Below, piece by piece: positions 16,276 through 25,964 of a DNA stretch of 64,000 nt. The DNA lies in assembly GCF_007293315.1 (NCBI RefSeq), contig NZ_VLXZ01000003.1, positions 248,001 to 312,000 on the forward strand, in the 5' to 3' direction. Every line of letters begins with the position of its first letter. Positions within the stretch are counted from its first letter, which is position 1. Origin of the DNA: Alkalicoccobacillus porphyridii. GTDB lineage: Bacteria > Bacillota > Bacilli > Bacillales > Bacillaceae_D. Under the pieces are notes generated by a model. It was given only the letters and a program-made list of their open reading frames with translations, did no database searches and was not told the DNA's origin. Both the position numbers and the translations under genes were made by a program.

Positions 16276-17931
16276 TTATAAATTCATTTCCTTTTTGCCC
16301 GTTAGCTTAAAAAACAACAACAGGGAAAGGATTGATGTAACGGTTAAAATAGCTGAATAAGCGGAAGCATTTCCGAAATTTCCACGAATAACCTCCGAAT
16401 AAATAGATACAGCTAACGTTTGTGTACGGCTTGAATAAAGAATGATTGAAGCACTTAATTCTCCAAGGATGGTAATCCAGCTCATAATCGCACCGGCTAA
16501 CACACCTGGCATCATCATTGGAACAATGACTTTAAAGAATGTTCTTTTTTCAGAGGCACCTAAGCTAATCGCAGCTTCCTCCATGCTAGGACTTATCTGA
16601 CTCACAATGGCTGTACTTGAACGGATCGTATATGGCATTCGACGAATAACAAAGGCCAAAATCATAATGAAGGCTGTACCCGTCCAGAAAAACGGAGAGT
16701 CATTAAAAGCAAAGACCAATGCTATACCCAATACAGAACCCGGGATAACAAACGGTAGCATGGAGATCGTATCAAGCAATGACGTAATCATATTTCGTTT
16801 ACGCACCGTTAAATACGCAATAAAGATTCCTAACAATACAATGATAACGATTGCAAATAACCCTAGCTTATACGTGTTTAAGATCATCGATAAATCTCGA
16901 TTAAACAAGATTGTTTCATAATTTTGTAAAGAGAAACGTCCTGTATATACCTGTCCACCTGTTGTTTCTAAGAAAGACGTGTACACAACGACTAGCTGCG
17001 GCAGAATGGATAGAAGCGCGATGACATATACAATGCCATGACTGAGCACGTTTTTAATACCATAGCTACGCTTAACTTCCATTGGCTTTAGAGCAGACAT
17101 TGAATAAGAATACTGACGTGAAATAATACGTTGAACAAGGAATAAAGCAATCGTGACGATAATAAAGATTGCGGCAATAGCTGCGGCAAATCCTGCATCC
17201 CCACCAACCTCACTCATAAATTGAGTATATATTAAAACGGGGATGGTCCGATACCCTTCTCCGATAAGCATTGGCGTACCAAAATCTGCAATGACTCGCA
17301 TAAATACCAGTAAGGAGCTTGCAAGAATCGTTGGTGTTATTAAAGGGACCACGATTTTCATTACGCGTTGAATTCCAGAATAACCAAGACTTTCCGCTGC
17401 TTCTATTAAAGAATTGTCTAAGTTTTTGAGTGCACCCGAAATGTAAATAAAGATTAACGGGAATGATTGAAGTGTTAACACAAGGACAATTCCAGCAAAT
17501 CCATAAATACCATCATAATTTAAATTAAATGTATCATTGATAAATTTAGTGATGACTCCACCTCTACCTAATAACTGAATCCACGCATAGGCTCCAATAA
17601 AGGGTGGTGAAATATAAGAAACAATGATCAGAATTTGAATCGTCTTGCTTCCTAAGATTTTTACTCGTCTTAGGATGTAGGCAAGTGGCAAGCCAATGAT
17701 AACTGCAAGCAGAGTACTAACAATGGTTACTTTAATACTGTTCCAAAGTGTTACCCAGTAGAATTTACGTTCAAAGAAATGGGCAAAATGCTGTAAGGTA
17801 AATGTGCCTGACCCAGAATCGTAGATACTTTTATTTAACACAAGAATAACGGGAAATAAGATAAATAAAGCGAAAAATAGCATAATAAATAATGTGATCA
17901 GGTTCCATCCATTCAGGCTTTTTCGAAGCAT
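16276..17931 (-). CDS. ABC transporter permease, fused double-domain (AfuB/FbpB type)
   Basis: About 551 residues with two copies of the binding-protein-dependent permease domain, each with an EAA loop (SLIEAAESLGYSG in the first half, SMEEAAISLGASEKRT in the second). About 12 membrane segments. This double form is typical of the Fe(III)/sugar-phosphate/phosphonate class. Start: ATG 17931 has AGGTGAG five bases upstream; GTG 17940 is an in-frame alternative that overlaps the ATPase gene more. The ATPase, permease and binding-protein genes form one operon. Confidence 0.87.
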   Translation of the reverse strand: MLRKSLNGWNLITLFIMLFFALFILFPVILVLNKSIYDSGSGTFTLQHFAHFFERKFYWVTLWNSIKVTIVSTLLAVIIGLPLAYILRRVKILGSKTIQILIIVSYISPPFIGAYAWIQLLGRGGVITKFINDTFNLNYDGIYGFAGIVLVLTLQSFPLIFIYISGALKNLDNSLIEAAESLGYSGIQRVMKIVVPLITPTILASSLLVFMRVIADFGTPMLIGEGYRTIPVLIYTQFMSEVGGDAGFAAAIAAIFIIVTIALFLVQRIISRQYSYSMSALKPMEVKRSYGIKNVLSHGIVYVIALLSILPQLVVVYTSFLETTGGQVYTGRFSLQNYETILFNRDLSMILNTYKLGLFAIVIIVLLGIFIAYLTVRKRNMITSLLDTISMLPFVIPGSVLGIALVFAFNDSPFFWTGTAFIMILAFVIRRMPYTIRSSTAIVSQISPSMEEAAISLGASEKRTFFKVIVPMMMPGVLAGAIMSWITILGELSASIILYSSRTQTLAVSIYSEVIRGNFGNASAYSAILTVTSILSLLLFFKLTGKKEMNL

Positions 17932-17932
17932 A

Positions 17933-19027
17933 TTACTCACCTGCCTTAATCAGTGTCATCTCACTTGTCGCATCAAATACATTGATTAACCTAGGTTTCA
18001 CCTTTACGTTCACCGATGTACCTTCAGGAATGATTGAGTGATCTTCAATATTCTGTACGACCTCTACAGATTCACCTGTCTTTAACGTAATAAAGTAATG
18101 CGTGTTGATTCCTAAGAACATGGTTTTATCTACAACACCAGAGATTGCATTGGCATCCTTGCTAACGACAAACTCTTGAGGTCTTACAGAAACAACAACC
18201 TGTTGTCCATCCGTCACAGTGTCCAGAAGATGATCCATTCTCTCGCTATATCCATCATTAAAGACAACAAAGGTTCCATCCTGTTGCTTTTGTACCGTTC
18301 CTTTAATTAAGTTTGAAGTACCAATGAACTGTGCAACGAATACATTATTTGGGCGTAAATAGATATTCTCCGGTTTCCCAATTTGTTGAATAATCCCCTT
18401 GTTCATGACGGCAATCCGGTCGGAAATAGCTAATGCCTCTTCCTGATCGTGAGTTACATAAACAGTCGTAATACCAACCTTTTGCTGAATATCCTTAATC
18501 GCATTACGCATCTCTACACGAAGCTTTGCATCCAAATTGGAAAGTGGCTCATCCATTAAGAGTACTTTAGGGTTTATAACTAAAGCACGAGCAAGCGCAA
18601 CCCGTTGCTGCTGTCCACCAGAAAGCTTATCTGGCTTCTTAGCATGATGATCCTCAATTCGAACCACCTTCATGATCTCATTAATTCGATTCTGCATATC
18701 CTTCTTCCCTTGATTCTGAGCCTTCAGTCCAAACGCAATATTCTCCTCTACGGTCATATGTGGAAAAATCGCGTAGTTTTGAAAAACCATGCCCATTTTA
18801 CGTTTATTAACGGGGATCGTATTGATGACTTGATCATCTAACTTAATTGCTCCACCTTCAATCGAGTTAAACCCGATAATCATTCGTAGCAAGGTCGTTT
18901 TTCCACATCCTGATGGCCCCAGCAATGTAAATAGCTCACCCGGTTTAATTTCTAAAGATAACCCGTCAATTACTGTATGGTCCTCGTATTTCTTTACTAC
19001 CTTTTCAATGTGAATAGCTACACTCAT
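17933..19027 (-). CDS. ABC transporter ATP-binding protein (AfuC/FbpC/PotA type)
   Basis: 364 residues from ATG 19027 (AAAGGAGAG upstream; the longer frame to 19102 has no signal). Walker [11 protein letters not shown] loop MVFQNYAIFPHM, signature [15 protein letters not shown], Walker [13 protein letters not shown] and the switch histidine YVTHDQEEA are all present. The C-terminal TOBE domain (about 280-360) is the regulatory part of the importers in this class. It energises the adjoining double permease. Confidence 0.9.
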   Translation of the reverse strand: MSVAIHIEKVVKKYEDHTVIDGLSLEIKPGELFTLLGPSGCGKTTLLRMIIGFNSIEGGAIKLDDQVINTIPVNKRKMGMVFQNYAIFPHMTVEENIAFGLKAQNQGKKDMQNRINEIMKVVRIEDHHAKKPDKLSGGQQQRVALARALVINPKVLLMDEPLSNLDAKLRVEMRNAIKDIQQKVGITTVYVTHDQEEALAISDRIAVMNKGIIQQIGKPENIYLRPNNVFVAQFIGTSNLIKGTVQKQQDGTFVVFNDGYSERMDHLLDTVTDGQQVVVSVRPQEFVVSKDANAISGVVDKTMFLGINTHYFITLKTGESVEVVQNIEDHSIIPEGTSVNVKVKPRLINVFDATSEMTLIKAGE

Positions 19028-19101
19028 GGTTGATCTCTCCTTTACCTTCTGATAAAAAATAGATATGCAGAGCGAATGATGTACTCTGCATATCCAGCTC
19101 A

Positions 19102-20121
19102 TTAATTCATTGTTTGCTCAAGCACATCTACATAACGAGCGGTAATTTCATCCGTATGCTCGATAATATAATCCTCATCGTATTCCTCAAATAAGGAAAT
19201 TTCATCCTGAGGAGTCATATAATCCGCGACCTCAACACCCTCTCGAAGTGGACGGACGGTTAATTCCATTCCCGTGCGACTTTGGACTTCCTCAGATAAT
19301 ACATAGTCTATAAATTTCTGTGCACCTTCTAAATTATCCGTGCCTTTAATAATCTGAACCGATTGACCAGGATACACGACACCTTCCGTTGGGAACACGA
19401 CATCAACTGCTGCTCCACTTTGCATATAGTGAATGACCGGATCCTCCCATGTCAGTCCAACCACATACTCTCCATCAGCGACTCCTCGGTGAACTTGGCC
19501 AGAGCTACCTTGAACCTTGCCATTAAGATTAGCTAAAAATTCTTCAACAAAGTCCCATGCCTCATCTGCCAGTGGGTCTCCCTCTCCAGCCGCATACAGC
19601 ATTGCCACCAATGATTGAAAAGCAGAGCTTGAGTTGACAGGGTCTCCAAAAGCGATTCGCCCTTTTAACTCAGGATTTAAAAGGTCTTCAAAACTATCTA
19701 TTTGAATATCACCAGCAAGATCTGTGTTAACGATAAATACCGTTGGATCTGAAAAGGCTGGTGAGAAAAAGCCAGTTGTGTTCTTAAAGCCTTCCATCAT
19801 GAATTCATCTTCTGGAGAAACATACTCCTCAAACAAATCCGTCTTATCATGTAGCATCGTTACGTCCGCTGCCCAGAGAATGTCCCCTTGTGGATTGTTA
19901 CGCTCCGACTCCACACGCGTGACCACCTCACCCGTGCCTGCTGAAATCGTTTGAACCTTAATCCCTGTTTCCTTCTCGAAGTTTGGAATAACCGCTTCAT
20001 TTAAGTTCTCGCTTCGAGTCGTATAAATAACAAGCTCACCTTCATCTGAGCCTGACCCGCCACAACCTGTCATCACCACTGCAGCTCCCGCTGTTAAAAC
20101 CATATATTTAAGCGCTTTCAT
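19102..20121 (-). CDS. Extracellular solute-binding lipoprotein (AfuA/HptA-like)
   Basis: 339 residues, lipobox VMTGC at about residue 19, so a lipoprotein binding protein. The sequence (ELVIYTTRSENLNEAVIPNF) is of the FbpA/AfuA class. The pair of neighbouring tyrosines that holds iron in true FbpA proteins is not visible in the C-terminal lobe, which argues against ferric iron. In Actinobacillus AfuA and in S. aureus HptA this fold binds hexose phosphates. With a HptRS-like pair in the same locus, uptake of a phosphorylated sugar or similar anion is the best guess. Start ATG has GAGGAGG upstream. Confidence 0.83.
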   Translation of the reverse strand: MKALKYMVLTAGAAVVMTGCGGSGSDEGELVIYTTRSENLNEAVIPNFEKETGIKVQTISAGTGEVVTRVESERNNPQGDILWAADVTMLHDKTDLFEEYVSPEDEFMMEGFKNTTGFFSPAFSDPTVFIVNTDLAGDIQIDSFEDLLNPELKGRIAFGDPVNSSSAFQSLVAMLYAAGEGDPLADEAWDFVEEFLANLNGKVQGSSGQVHRGVADGEYVVGLTWEDPVIHYMQSGAAVDVVFPTEGVVYPGQSVQIIKGTDNLEGAQKFIDYVLSEEVQSRTGMELTVRPLREGVEVADYMTPQDEISLFEEYDEDYIIEHTDEITARYVDVLEQTMN

Positions 20122-20209
20122 AATGAACCCTCCTCTTTACTTGCTAGCTTTATCTTATAGCAGCAATCAAAAAGTCGTAATCCTAAAATTGATAAAATGT
20201 ATCTGATAT

Positions 20210-20260
20210 TTGTATGAATTTGTATGAATAATGACATTTCCACCTATTCCTATATAGGAA
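20210..20260 (-). promoter_or_regulatory. Candidate response-regulator site upstream of the ABC operon
   Basis: Two tandem copies of TTGTATGAAT (20210-20219 and 20220-20229, plus-strand reading) make a direct repeat of exactly one helical turn, as AraC-type regulators favour. A 14-base perfect palindrome TTCCTATATAGGAA lies at 20247-20260. On the minus strand a TATAAG -10-like box follows at about 20159 with a poor -35, in keeping with an activated promoter. Confidence 0.45.
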
Positions 20261-20290
20261 AAATAAAAAAACAGCCATCGAGTGGCTGTT
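20261..20290 (-). terminator. Terminator after the RsbR-like gene
   Basis: Minus strand: ACAGCCA, five-base loop, TGGCTGT, then TTTTTTTATTTTT. It separates the RsbR-like gene from the ABC operon promoter. Confidence 0.85.
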
Positions 20291-20336
20291 CGTTAGAATG
20301 ATTATGTCCTTTAAATGTGTAATCGCTTTCCATTAA

Positions 20337-21176
20337 TTATCCTATTTCAATGGTTGTAAAATCAAGATTTGCTAATGCTTGTGCAATTGATGAATATACC
20401 TTGTAACCTTTGAAGTCTATACCCAATTGAATGGACGTTTGTGCAATCTCAGGACGAACCCCAGATAGCGAAGTTTGAGTTCCGACCAATTTTAGTCCAT
20501 TAATTAATTGAAAAAGCTGATTTGCTACTTGAGTATCAATGATTGGCACACCGGACAAATCTAACAGCAAACAGTGCACCCTTTGCTCTGCACAAAAATT
20601 AATTGTATTTGTAAATATAACTTTTGCTCGATGAGTATCAATCTCACCTACTAAAGGTAATAAAGAAATTTGATCATTTAAATGAATGATTGGGGAACTT
20701 AATTCTGTTATTAATTCACTTTGTGCATGAATAATTTGTTTAGATTTGATTTGCTTCTTTAAGCTAAATTGCACAACAATCTGTCTAAATGTCTCTGTGA
20801 TTCTATCTATACTAATACCGTAATCTTCAAATGTGTGGTCTGCTCCATATATTGCAAAAAAGGATTTTACTCGATCTAAGTAAATTTGCTGGTTTCTCAG
20901 AAATTCATCTATAATCTCAGGTAATGGAGTCTCTAAATGACCTTGATCTGAGGTAACCTCTTCAATCCATTTATGAAAAGAATCTTCTCCAAACTCTTTT
21001 TCATCATTAAAGATTTCAATAAAAATCTCATGAAACTGATAATTTAGATCTTTAAGTGTTTCAACCTCACTAGAATTATCCGAGCTATAAACCCCACTTT
21101 TGTTTTTATCCAAACCATTATACCACTCTTCAGTTAATGAACAGAGATTATTTTTTAAATATTCGTAAAATTTCAT
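20337..21176 (-). CDS. RsbR-family stressosome protein (N-terminal globin-like + STAS)
   Basis: 279 residues. The C-terminal STAS domain (about 165-275) keeps both threonines that RsbT phosphorylates in RsbRA: SGVPIIDT and LSGVRPEIAQT. The N-terminal half (about 1-150) is helical and unlike a PAS or LOV domain, as in the non-haem globin domains of RsbR paralogues. The protein should join the stressosome that feeds the general stress response. Start: ATG 21176 with AAGGAG 12 bases upstream; the frame is open to 21302, but that N-terminus has no signal and looks like non-coding AT-rich DNA. No rsbS or rsbT is nearby, as for the B. subtilis paralogues. Confidence 0.82.
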   Translation of the reverse strand: MKFYEYLKNNLCSLTEEWYNGLDKNKSGVYSSDNSSEVETLKDLNYQFHEIFIEIFNDEKEFGEDSFHKWIEEVTSDQGHLETPLPEIIDEFLRNQQIYLDRVKSFFAIYGADHTFEDYGISIDRITETFRQIVVQFSLKKQIKSKQIIHAQSELITELSSPIIHLNDQISLLPLVGEIDTHRAKVIFTNTINFCAEQRVHCLLLDLSGVPIIDTQVANQLFQLINGLKLVGTQTSLSGVRPEIAQTSIQLGIDFKGYKVYSSIAQALANLDFTTIEIG

Positions 21177-21399
21177 TGTAATAGCATTCTCCTTGTTAGA
21201 TTCATTGTAGTATAGGTTTTTTTGAAGCACAGAATGTATAAATGAACAGACAAATAAAGCAATGATCCTAAGCAACCTTTCTCCTATTACCCTATTAAAC
21301 ATTTTTTAAGCATGTTTTTTTAATATAATGATAGAAATGCAAAAAAACATGGCTAATCTGTGACCAAATGCAAAGGGAATAAGCATTTGCAGCAAAAAA

Positions 21400-21424
21400 A
21401 GCAGACACCGTTTGTCTGCTTTTT
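21400..21424 (-). terminator. Terminator after mqo
   Basis: AGCAGACA / TGTCTGCT stem flanked by A and T runs; the T run on the minus strand follows the stem, ten bases past the mqo stop. Confidence 0.85.
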
Positions 21425-21433
21425 AAACTTTAT

Positions 21434-22948
21434 TTATGCTTGTTTAAGAAGAGTAGATTTTTCCTTTACCTCTTCTAGTCCTAACACTTCTGCTGATGTC
21501 GTGTGAACATGATCAAGCAGCTTCTGATTTTCCATTAACGTCTGTCCATATGATGGCACCATTTCTTTAATTTTCGGCTCCCATTTAGCCATATTTTCAG
21601 GAAAGCATCGTTCGAGCACCTCAAGCATTACTTGCACGGCAGTCGACGCGCCTGGAGAAGCCCCTAAAAGCGCGGCAATGGATCCATCCTCTGCACTTAT
21701 GACCTCTGTTCCAAACTGAAGTGTCCCTTTTCCTGCATCTGTATCTCTAATAACTTGCACGCGTTGACCTGCGACTACTAAATCCCAATCCTCAGTCTTT
21801 GCATTTGGAATAAATTCGCGTAGCTCTTGCATACGTTGTTCCTTAGAGAGCATCACCTGCTGTATTAAATACTTTGTCAGCGACATGTTTTTAGCACCTG
21901 CGGCAAGCATGGTTACTAGGTTATCTGCTTTTACTGAGGTGAAAAGATCTAAGACAGAGCCATGTTTCAGGAATTTTGGTGAGAAACCGGCAAAGGGTCC
22001 AAATAAAAGCATCTTTTGATTATTAATAAATCGTGTATCCAAGTGCGGAACCGACATCGGTGGCGCGCCGACCTTGGCTTTTCCATACACCTTGGCGTGG
22101 TGCTGCTCGACCACAGCTGGATTATTACAAGACATAAAGATGCCGCTTACCGGAAATCCACCAATATGCTTGCCTTCAGGAATGCCTGACTTTTGCAGTA
22201 GATGAAGACTTCCACCACCCCCGCCAATAAAAACAAACTTGGCTGTGTGACTAGCTATTTTACCGCTTTCAAGATTTCGAACCTTGACTTCCCACAAGCC
22301 GTTATCGGTACGCTTCATGTCCGTAACCGCATGATTATAGTGCATATTAACGCCTTCATCAACTAGATAATCAAACATCTTATGAGTTAATGCACCAAAA
22401 TTCACATCGGTACCAGTATCAATTTTGGTTGCTGCGATATTATCGCCAGCTGGGCGATCCTTCATCATAAGTGGGATCCATTCCAGTAATGTCTCTGGAT
22501 CATCTGAGAATTCCATCCCCTTAAAGAGAGGGTTGTCTGAAAGCGCTTTAAAGCGTCTTTGTAAAAAATCTACATTTGCTTCTCCTTGAACCATGCTCAT
22601 ATGAGGCAATGCTTTTATAAATTCCTGAGGTGAATCAATTAACTTTTGTTTAACGAGATAAGACCAGAATTGCATGGACACTTGAAATTGCTCGTTAATC
22701 TTAATCGCTTTACTAATATCGACCGTTCCATCCGGCTTTTCGACGGTATAATTAAGCTCACAAAGGGCCGCATGTCCCGTTCCTGCATTATTCCATTCAT
22801 TGGAGCTTTCTTCACCTGCTCGAGAAAGCTTCTCAAAAACCGTCATGTTCCAATTAGGTGCTAATTGCTTTAAAATCACGCCTAGTGTTGAGCTCATGAC
22901 ACCAGCACCAATCAATATAACGTCCGTATCATGTTGTGTGTTCGTCAT
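21434..22948 (-). CDS. mqo: Malate:quinone oxidoreductase
   Basis: 504 residues, full length. The N-terminal FAD-binding motif is [17 protein letters not shown]; family segments [41 protein letters not shown] and [11 protein letters not shown] are clear. The peripheral membrane flavoenzyme oxidises malate to oxaloacetate and passes electrons to the quinone pool, replacing or helping malate dehydrogenase. A cre-like sequence (TGAAAGCGCTTTAA, 22538-22551) lies inside the coding region and could act as a CcpA roadblock. A TACAAT -10 box preceded by TG lies about 60 bases upstream of the start. Confidence 0.93.
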   Translation of the reverse strand: MTNTQHDTDVILIGAGVMSSTLGVILKQLAPNWNMTVFEKLSRAGEESSNEWNNAGTGHAALCELNYTVEKPDGTVDISKAIKINEQFQVSMQFWSYLVKQKLIDSPQEFIKALPHMSMVQGEANVDFLQRRFKALSDNPLFKGMEFSDDPETLLEWIPLMMKDRPAGDNIAATKIDTGTDVNFGALTHKMFDYLVDEGVNMHYNHAVTDMKRTDNGLWEVKVRNLESGKIASHTAKFVFIGGGGGSLHLLQKSGIPEGKHIGGFPVSGIFMSCNNPAVVEQHHAKVYGKAKVGAPPMSVPHLDTRFINNQKMLLFGPFAGFSPKFLKHGSVLDLFTSVKADNLVTMLAAGAKNMSLTKYLIQQVMLSKEQRMQELREFIPNAKTEDWDLVVAGQRVQVIRDTDAGKGTLQFGTEVISAEDGSIAALLGASPGASTAVQVMLEVLERCFPENMAKWEPKIKEMVPSYGQTLMENQKLLDHVHTTSAEVLGLEEVKEKSTLLKQA

Positions 22949-23123
22949 ATAGTTTCAGTCCTTATTTATTAAAATTCGCAGAGAGGTTTTAAGTATGTTT
23001 GCTATATTACATTGTAGCACTATTATTATGAATTTAAAATAACTCCCGATTTTTTACATAAGAAATATTTACCTAAGCATTGTACGTATAGATATTCCAA
23101 GCGTTTTCATTCGATAAGAAAGA

Positions 23124-23154
23124 TTGACTTGAAGTACACTTTAACCATTATAAT
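23124..23154 (+). promoter_or_regulatory. MerR-type promoter of the MFS-SDR pair
   Basis: TTGACT (23124-23129) and TATAAT (23149-23154) are separated by 19 bases, the overlong spacer of MerR-controlled promoters. The spacer holds the dyad CTTGAAGTACACTTTAA (23128-23144). It lines up with the adhA promoter at 45121 (TTGACTTAGAGTGAACTCCA). Confidence 0.65.
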
Positions 23155-23195
23155 CATTTTCATACAAGGCTGGCTACTAGGGAGAGAGGGTCATC

Positions 23196-24356
23196 ATGGA
23201 GCGATTATGGACCAAATCATTTATCTTACTGACAATTGGACTATTTTTCTTGTTTACTGCTTTTTATATGCTCTTTCCAACATTGCCGCTTTTTATTGTT
23301 GAAATTGGTGGAAATGAGTCGCATGCTGGCTTAGCAATGGGTGCGTTTATGCTCACCGCTGTTCTATTCCGCCCCTTTATTGGCGGATTAATTGATCAAT
23401 ACGGAAGACGTGTTTTTCTTATTGCCGGTGTACTCCTCTTTGCGCTCTCGATGTTCTCTTATCAATTCGTTGGTGGCATCGTCGCATTGATTTTATTAAG
23501 AGTTCTTCATGGCTTGAGCTGGGGCATGTCAACAACGGCATTCCTCACTTCACTAACGGATATTATTCCCGTAAAAAGAAGAGGAGAAGGACTAGGATGG
23601 TCGGGCATGGCGATGACTTTGGCCATGGGTGTTGGACCCATGATTGGCATTTCGATCGCTCAAAATTCCTCCTATCAAGTGATGTTCCTCGTAGGCTGTG
23701 CGTTAGGTATCCTTGCGCTATTGTTAACACTTGTAATAAACATTCCTTTCACTGCACAAAAGGGAACGCTACGCATTGTATTCTTTGAGAAATCATTAAC
23801 TTCTGTGATGTTGACCACTTTTTTGTTTTTTATCTCGTATGGAGGCATTACTACGTTTATTCCTCTTTATTCTGCGTCTATTGGGTTTAACTCAGGAACG
23901 TTCTTTCTTATATATGCTGCTACGTTAATTATTTCTCGGCCCTTATCAGGCAGACTAGCTGACAAATATGGATATGCCATCGTTGTTATTCCTGCCATTT
24001 GTACAACCATCCTTTCCTTAATTGTATTGGGCCTATTTACTAATCCACTCGGTATCATTCTGTCGGCTGTTCTATATGGGATTGGGTTTGGCTCCACCCA
24101 ACCTGCTCTGCAAGCTGCGGCCATTCGTCTTGTTGCCCCCAACCGAACAGGTGTAGCAAATGCTTCATTTACGACGGCTGCTGATTTTGGGATTGGTCTA
24201 GGTGCAATCATTCTTGGACTTTTGGCCCCTTACACGGATTATTCCACTATGTTTATCATTAGTGCTATGTCAGTAGGAGCCGCTTTGTGCGTGTTTATTT
24301 TTCTTGTGAGAAAATCACTCGCTATCCAAACTCAATCTAGCATGACTTCTTCATAA
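23196..24356 (+). CDS. MFS transporter, drug efflux-like
   Basis: 386 residues with 12 predicted membrane segments. The loop after segment 2 (GGLIDQYGRRVFLIAG) and its pseudo-copy in the second half (SGRLADKYGYAIVVIP) are the motif A of the major facilitator superfamily. Single-gene MFS proteins of this size export drugs or metabolites; the cargo is unknown. It is read with the SDR 67 bases downstream. The MerR-type promoter suggests induction by a reactive or toxic compound. Confidence 0.85.
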   Translation: MERLWTKSFILLTIGLFFLFTAFYMLFPTLPLFIVEIGGNESHAGLAMGAFMLTAVLFRPFIGGLIDQYGRRVFLIAGVLLFALSMFSYQFVGGIVALILLRVLHGLSWGMSTTAFLTSLTDIIPVKRRGEGLGWSGMAMTLAMGVGPMIGISIAQNSSYQVMFLVGCALGILALLLTLVINIPFTAQKGTLRIVFFEKSLTSVMLTTFLFFISYGGITTFIPLYSASIGFNSGTFFLIYAATLIISRPLSGRLADKYGYAIVVIPAICTTILSLIVLGLFTNPLGIILSAVLYGIGFGSTQPALQAAAIRLVAPNRTGVANASFTTAADFGIGLGAIILGLLAPYTDYSTMFIISAMSVGAALCVFIFLVRKSLAIQTQSSMTSS

Positions 24357-24423
24357 ACAGTTTGTTCGCTTCATCTTACTCTTTTAGATAAAATAAAATC
24401 ATCTCATCTAAAGGAGTGGACGT

Positions 24424-25140
24424 ATGCAATCAATTACAGGAAAAATAGCATTAATTACCGGAGCAGGTCGTGGCATTGGCAGAGCAACAGCCGAAGCATT
24501 TGCGAAGGAAGGTATTCATGTCGGATTAATTGGCCGAACGATCGAAAACCTTCAAAAAGTTCAAGAGGAGTTAAAGCAATATGATGTAAAAACTGCCATT
24601 GCCTCAGCAGATATCGCTGACTTAGATTCCATCACAGCAGCCGTTGAATCTATTCGTGGGGAGCTTGGTCCCATTGATATTCTTGTGAATAATGCTGGCA
24701 TCTCAAAATTCGGTGGCTTTATGGACCTAACACCCGAAGAATGGACCAACATCATTGATGTGAATGTAAAAGGAGTTTATTACACAACACGTGCCGTACT
24801 ACCGGAAATGATTGAGCGAAATACAGGTGATATTATTAATATTTCTTCAACTGCCGGTCAAAAAGGTGCGCCTATTACAAGTGCTTATACAGCATCTAAA
24901 GCAGCTGTGATTGGATTAAGCGAGTCATTAATGATGGAGGTTCGTAAGAAGAACATTCGTGTCACAACCCTTACACCAAGCACTGTTGCTACAGATATGG
25001 CAAAAGAGCTTAATCTGACTGATGGCAACCCGGATAAAGTGATGCAGCCAGAGGATTTAGCAGACGTCATGGTCGCTAACTTGAAGCTTCATCCGCGAGT
25101 TGTACTTAAAACAGCAGGGATTTGGTCGAATAATCCATAA
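24424..25140 (+). CDS. Short-chain dehydrogenase, 3-ketoacyl-ACP reductase-like (YqjQ/FabG-like)
   Basis: 238 residues. Cofactor-binding motif TGAGRGIG (12-19), NNAG (89-92) and the catalytic Ser141/142-Tyr155-Lys159 triad (SAYTASKA) are intact. The Arg after the glycine motif (GRT, residue 38) favours NADP(H). Related proteins are called FabG or YqjQ but act on varied carbonyls. AAAGGAG precedes the ATG. Together with the MFS exporter under a MerR promoter, a carbonyl detoxification role is possible. Confidence 0.85.
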   Translation: MQSITGKIALITGAGRGIGRATAEAFAKEGIHVGLIGRTIENLQKVQEELKQYDVKTAIASADIADLDSITAAVESIRGELGPIDILVNNAGISKFGGFMDLTPEEWTNIIDVNVKGVYYTTRAVLPEMIERNTGDIINISSTAGQKGAPITSAYTASKAAVIGLSESLMMEVRKKNIRVTTLTPSTVATDMAKELNLTDGNPDKVMQPEDLADVMVANLKLHPRVVLKTAGIWSNNP

Positions 25141-25145
25141 GAAGA

Positions 25146-25188
25146 AAAAGGAGAAGCTGAGTAGTTACTTGATCAGCTTCTCCTTTTT
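25146..25188. terminator. Bidirectional terminator
   Basis: AAAAGGAGAAGCTGA and TCAGCTTCTCCTTTTT form a 15-base stem around a 12-base loop, between the SDR gene and the HAD gene; it overlaps the last codons of the latter. Confidence 0.85.
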
Positions 25189-25964
25189 ATGTTGCAATAT
25201 GCGTGAATAATGGCAGCAATGGCATGCTCCTCATGATGAATTGTGATCTCTGATGCGATGGCTTTTAAAGCTTCATGGGCATTTCCTACTGCATATCCAT
25301 AATCCGCCTCTATCAGCATGGAGGAATCGTTGAGCTGATCTCCTACAGCGGTTATATAGGACCCCGCAAATATTTGCATCTGCCTTAATTCTTGCAGTGC
25401 TCGCCCCTTTGAAATACCGGTTGGCAGGAGTTCTAAATAGGTGGAGTCGGACTGTACATACTCGGGAAGTAGCTCACCTACAGCCTGCTGCGCATCTATA
25501 ATTTCCTCACCGATTACAAGAAGCTTATTCAGCTTAGAGGGACTAGTGAGACATTCCTCGCATTGTACATTGTCTTTTTGTTCATATTGTAATATCAATT
25601 CGTTTCGATAAGGCACAATGATTCGATCTCCAATATAGCCAAGCACTGCCACTCGCTCCGATCTTAGCTTCCATAACCGATCAATCTCTTGATCTCTATC
25701 TGTAAGCAAATAGGTGCGAAGCATTTGCTTGTCCTTTGGGCAATAAATACAGGTCCCATTGCCAAGGATGACAGGATTTTGGATATCAAGCTTATGAATA
25801 AACGGTAGAGCAGAAGGCAGCAGGCGCCCAGTGGCTATCGTAAATTTCCCACCACTCACTTCAAACGCCTTAATCGCTTCTTTGTTTTCCTGACTAATCT
25901 GTTGGTTTCTATTAAGCAAGGTGCCATCTAAGTCTGAAATAAGCACCTGCTTACACATAGACAT
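25173..25964 (-). CDS. Cof-type HAD phosphatase
   Basis: 263 residues. Motif I DLDGTLL (10-16), motif III Lys in SKGRALQEL, and motif IV GDQLNDSSML are present, and the type IIB cap lies between, as in Cof/YbiV sugar-phosphate phosphatases. It overlaps the end of the ABC ATPase gene by 14 bases, so it is the last gene of the operon PHP enzyme - binding protein - permease - ATPase - HAD. A cytoplasmic phosphatase at the end of an importer operon fits dephosphorylation of an imported phosphate ester; the substrate is unknown. Confidence 0.85.
   Translation of the reverse strand: MSMCKQVLISDLDGTLLNRNQQISQENKEAIKAFEVSGGKFTIATGRLLPSALPFIHKLDIQNPVILGNGTCIYCPKDKQMLRTYLLTDRDQEIDRLWKLRSERVAVLGYIGDRIIVPYRNELILQYEQKDNVQCEECLTSPSKLNKLLVIGEEIIDAQQAVGELLPEYVQSDSTYLELLPTGISKGRALQELRQMQIFAGSYITAVGDQLNDSSMLIEADYGYAVGNAHEALKAIASEITIHHEEHAIAAIIHAYCNIKRRS

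Noticed and set aside
19102-20121. Naming the binding protein as a ferric iron protein (FbpA)
   Set aside because: Twin iron-binding tyrosines not seen; HptRS-like neighbours favour a phosphorylated ligand.
21177-21302. N-terminal extension of the RsbR-like protein
   Set aside because: No start signal and composition unlike the family; ATG 21176 has AAGGAG upstream.
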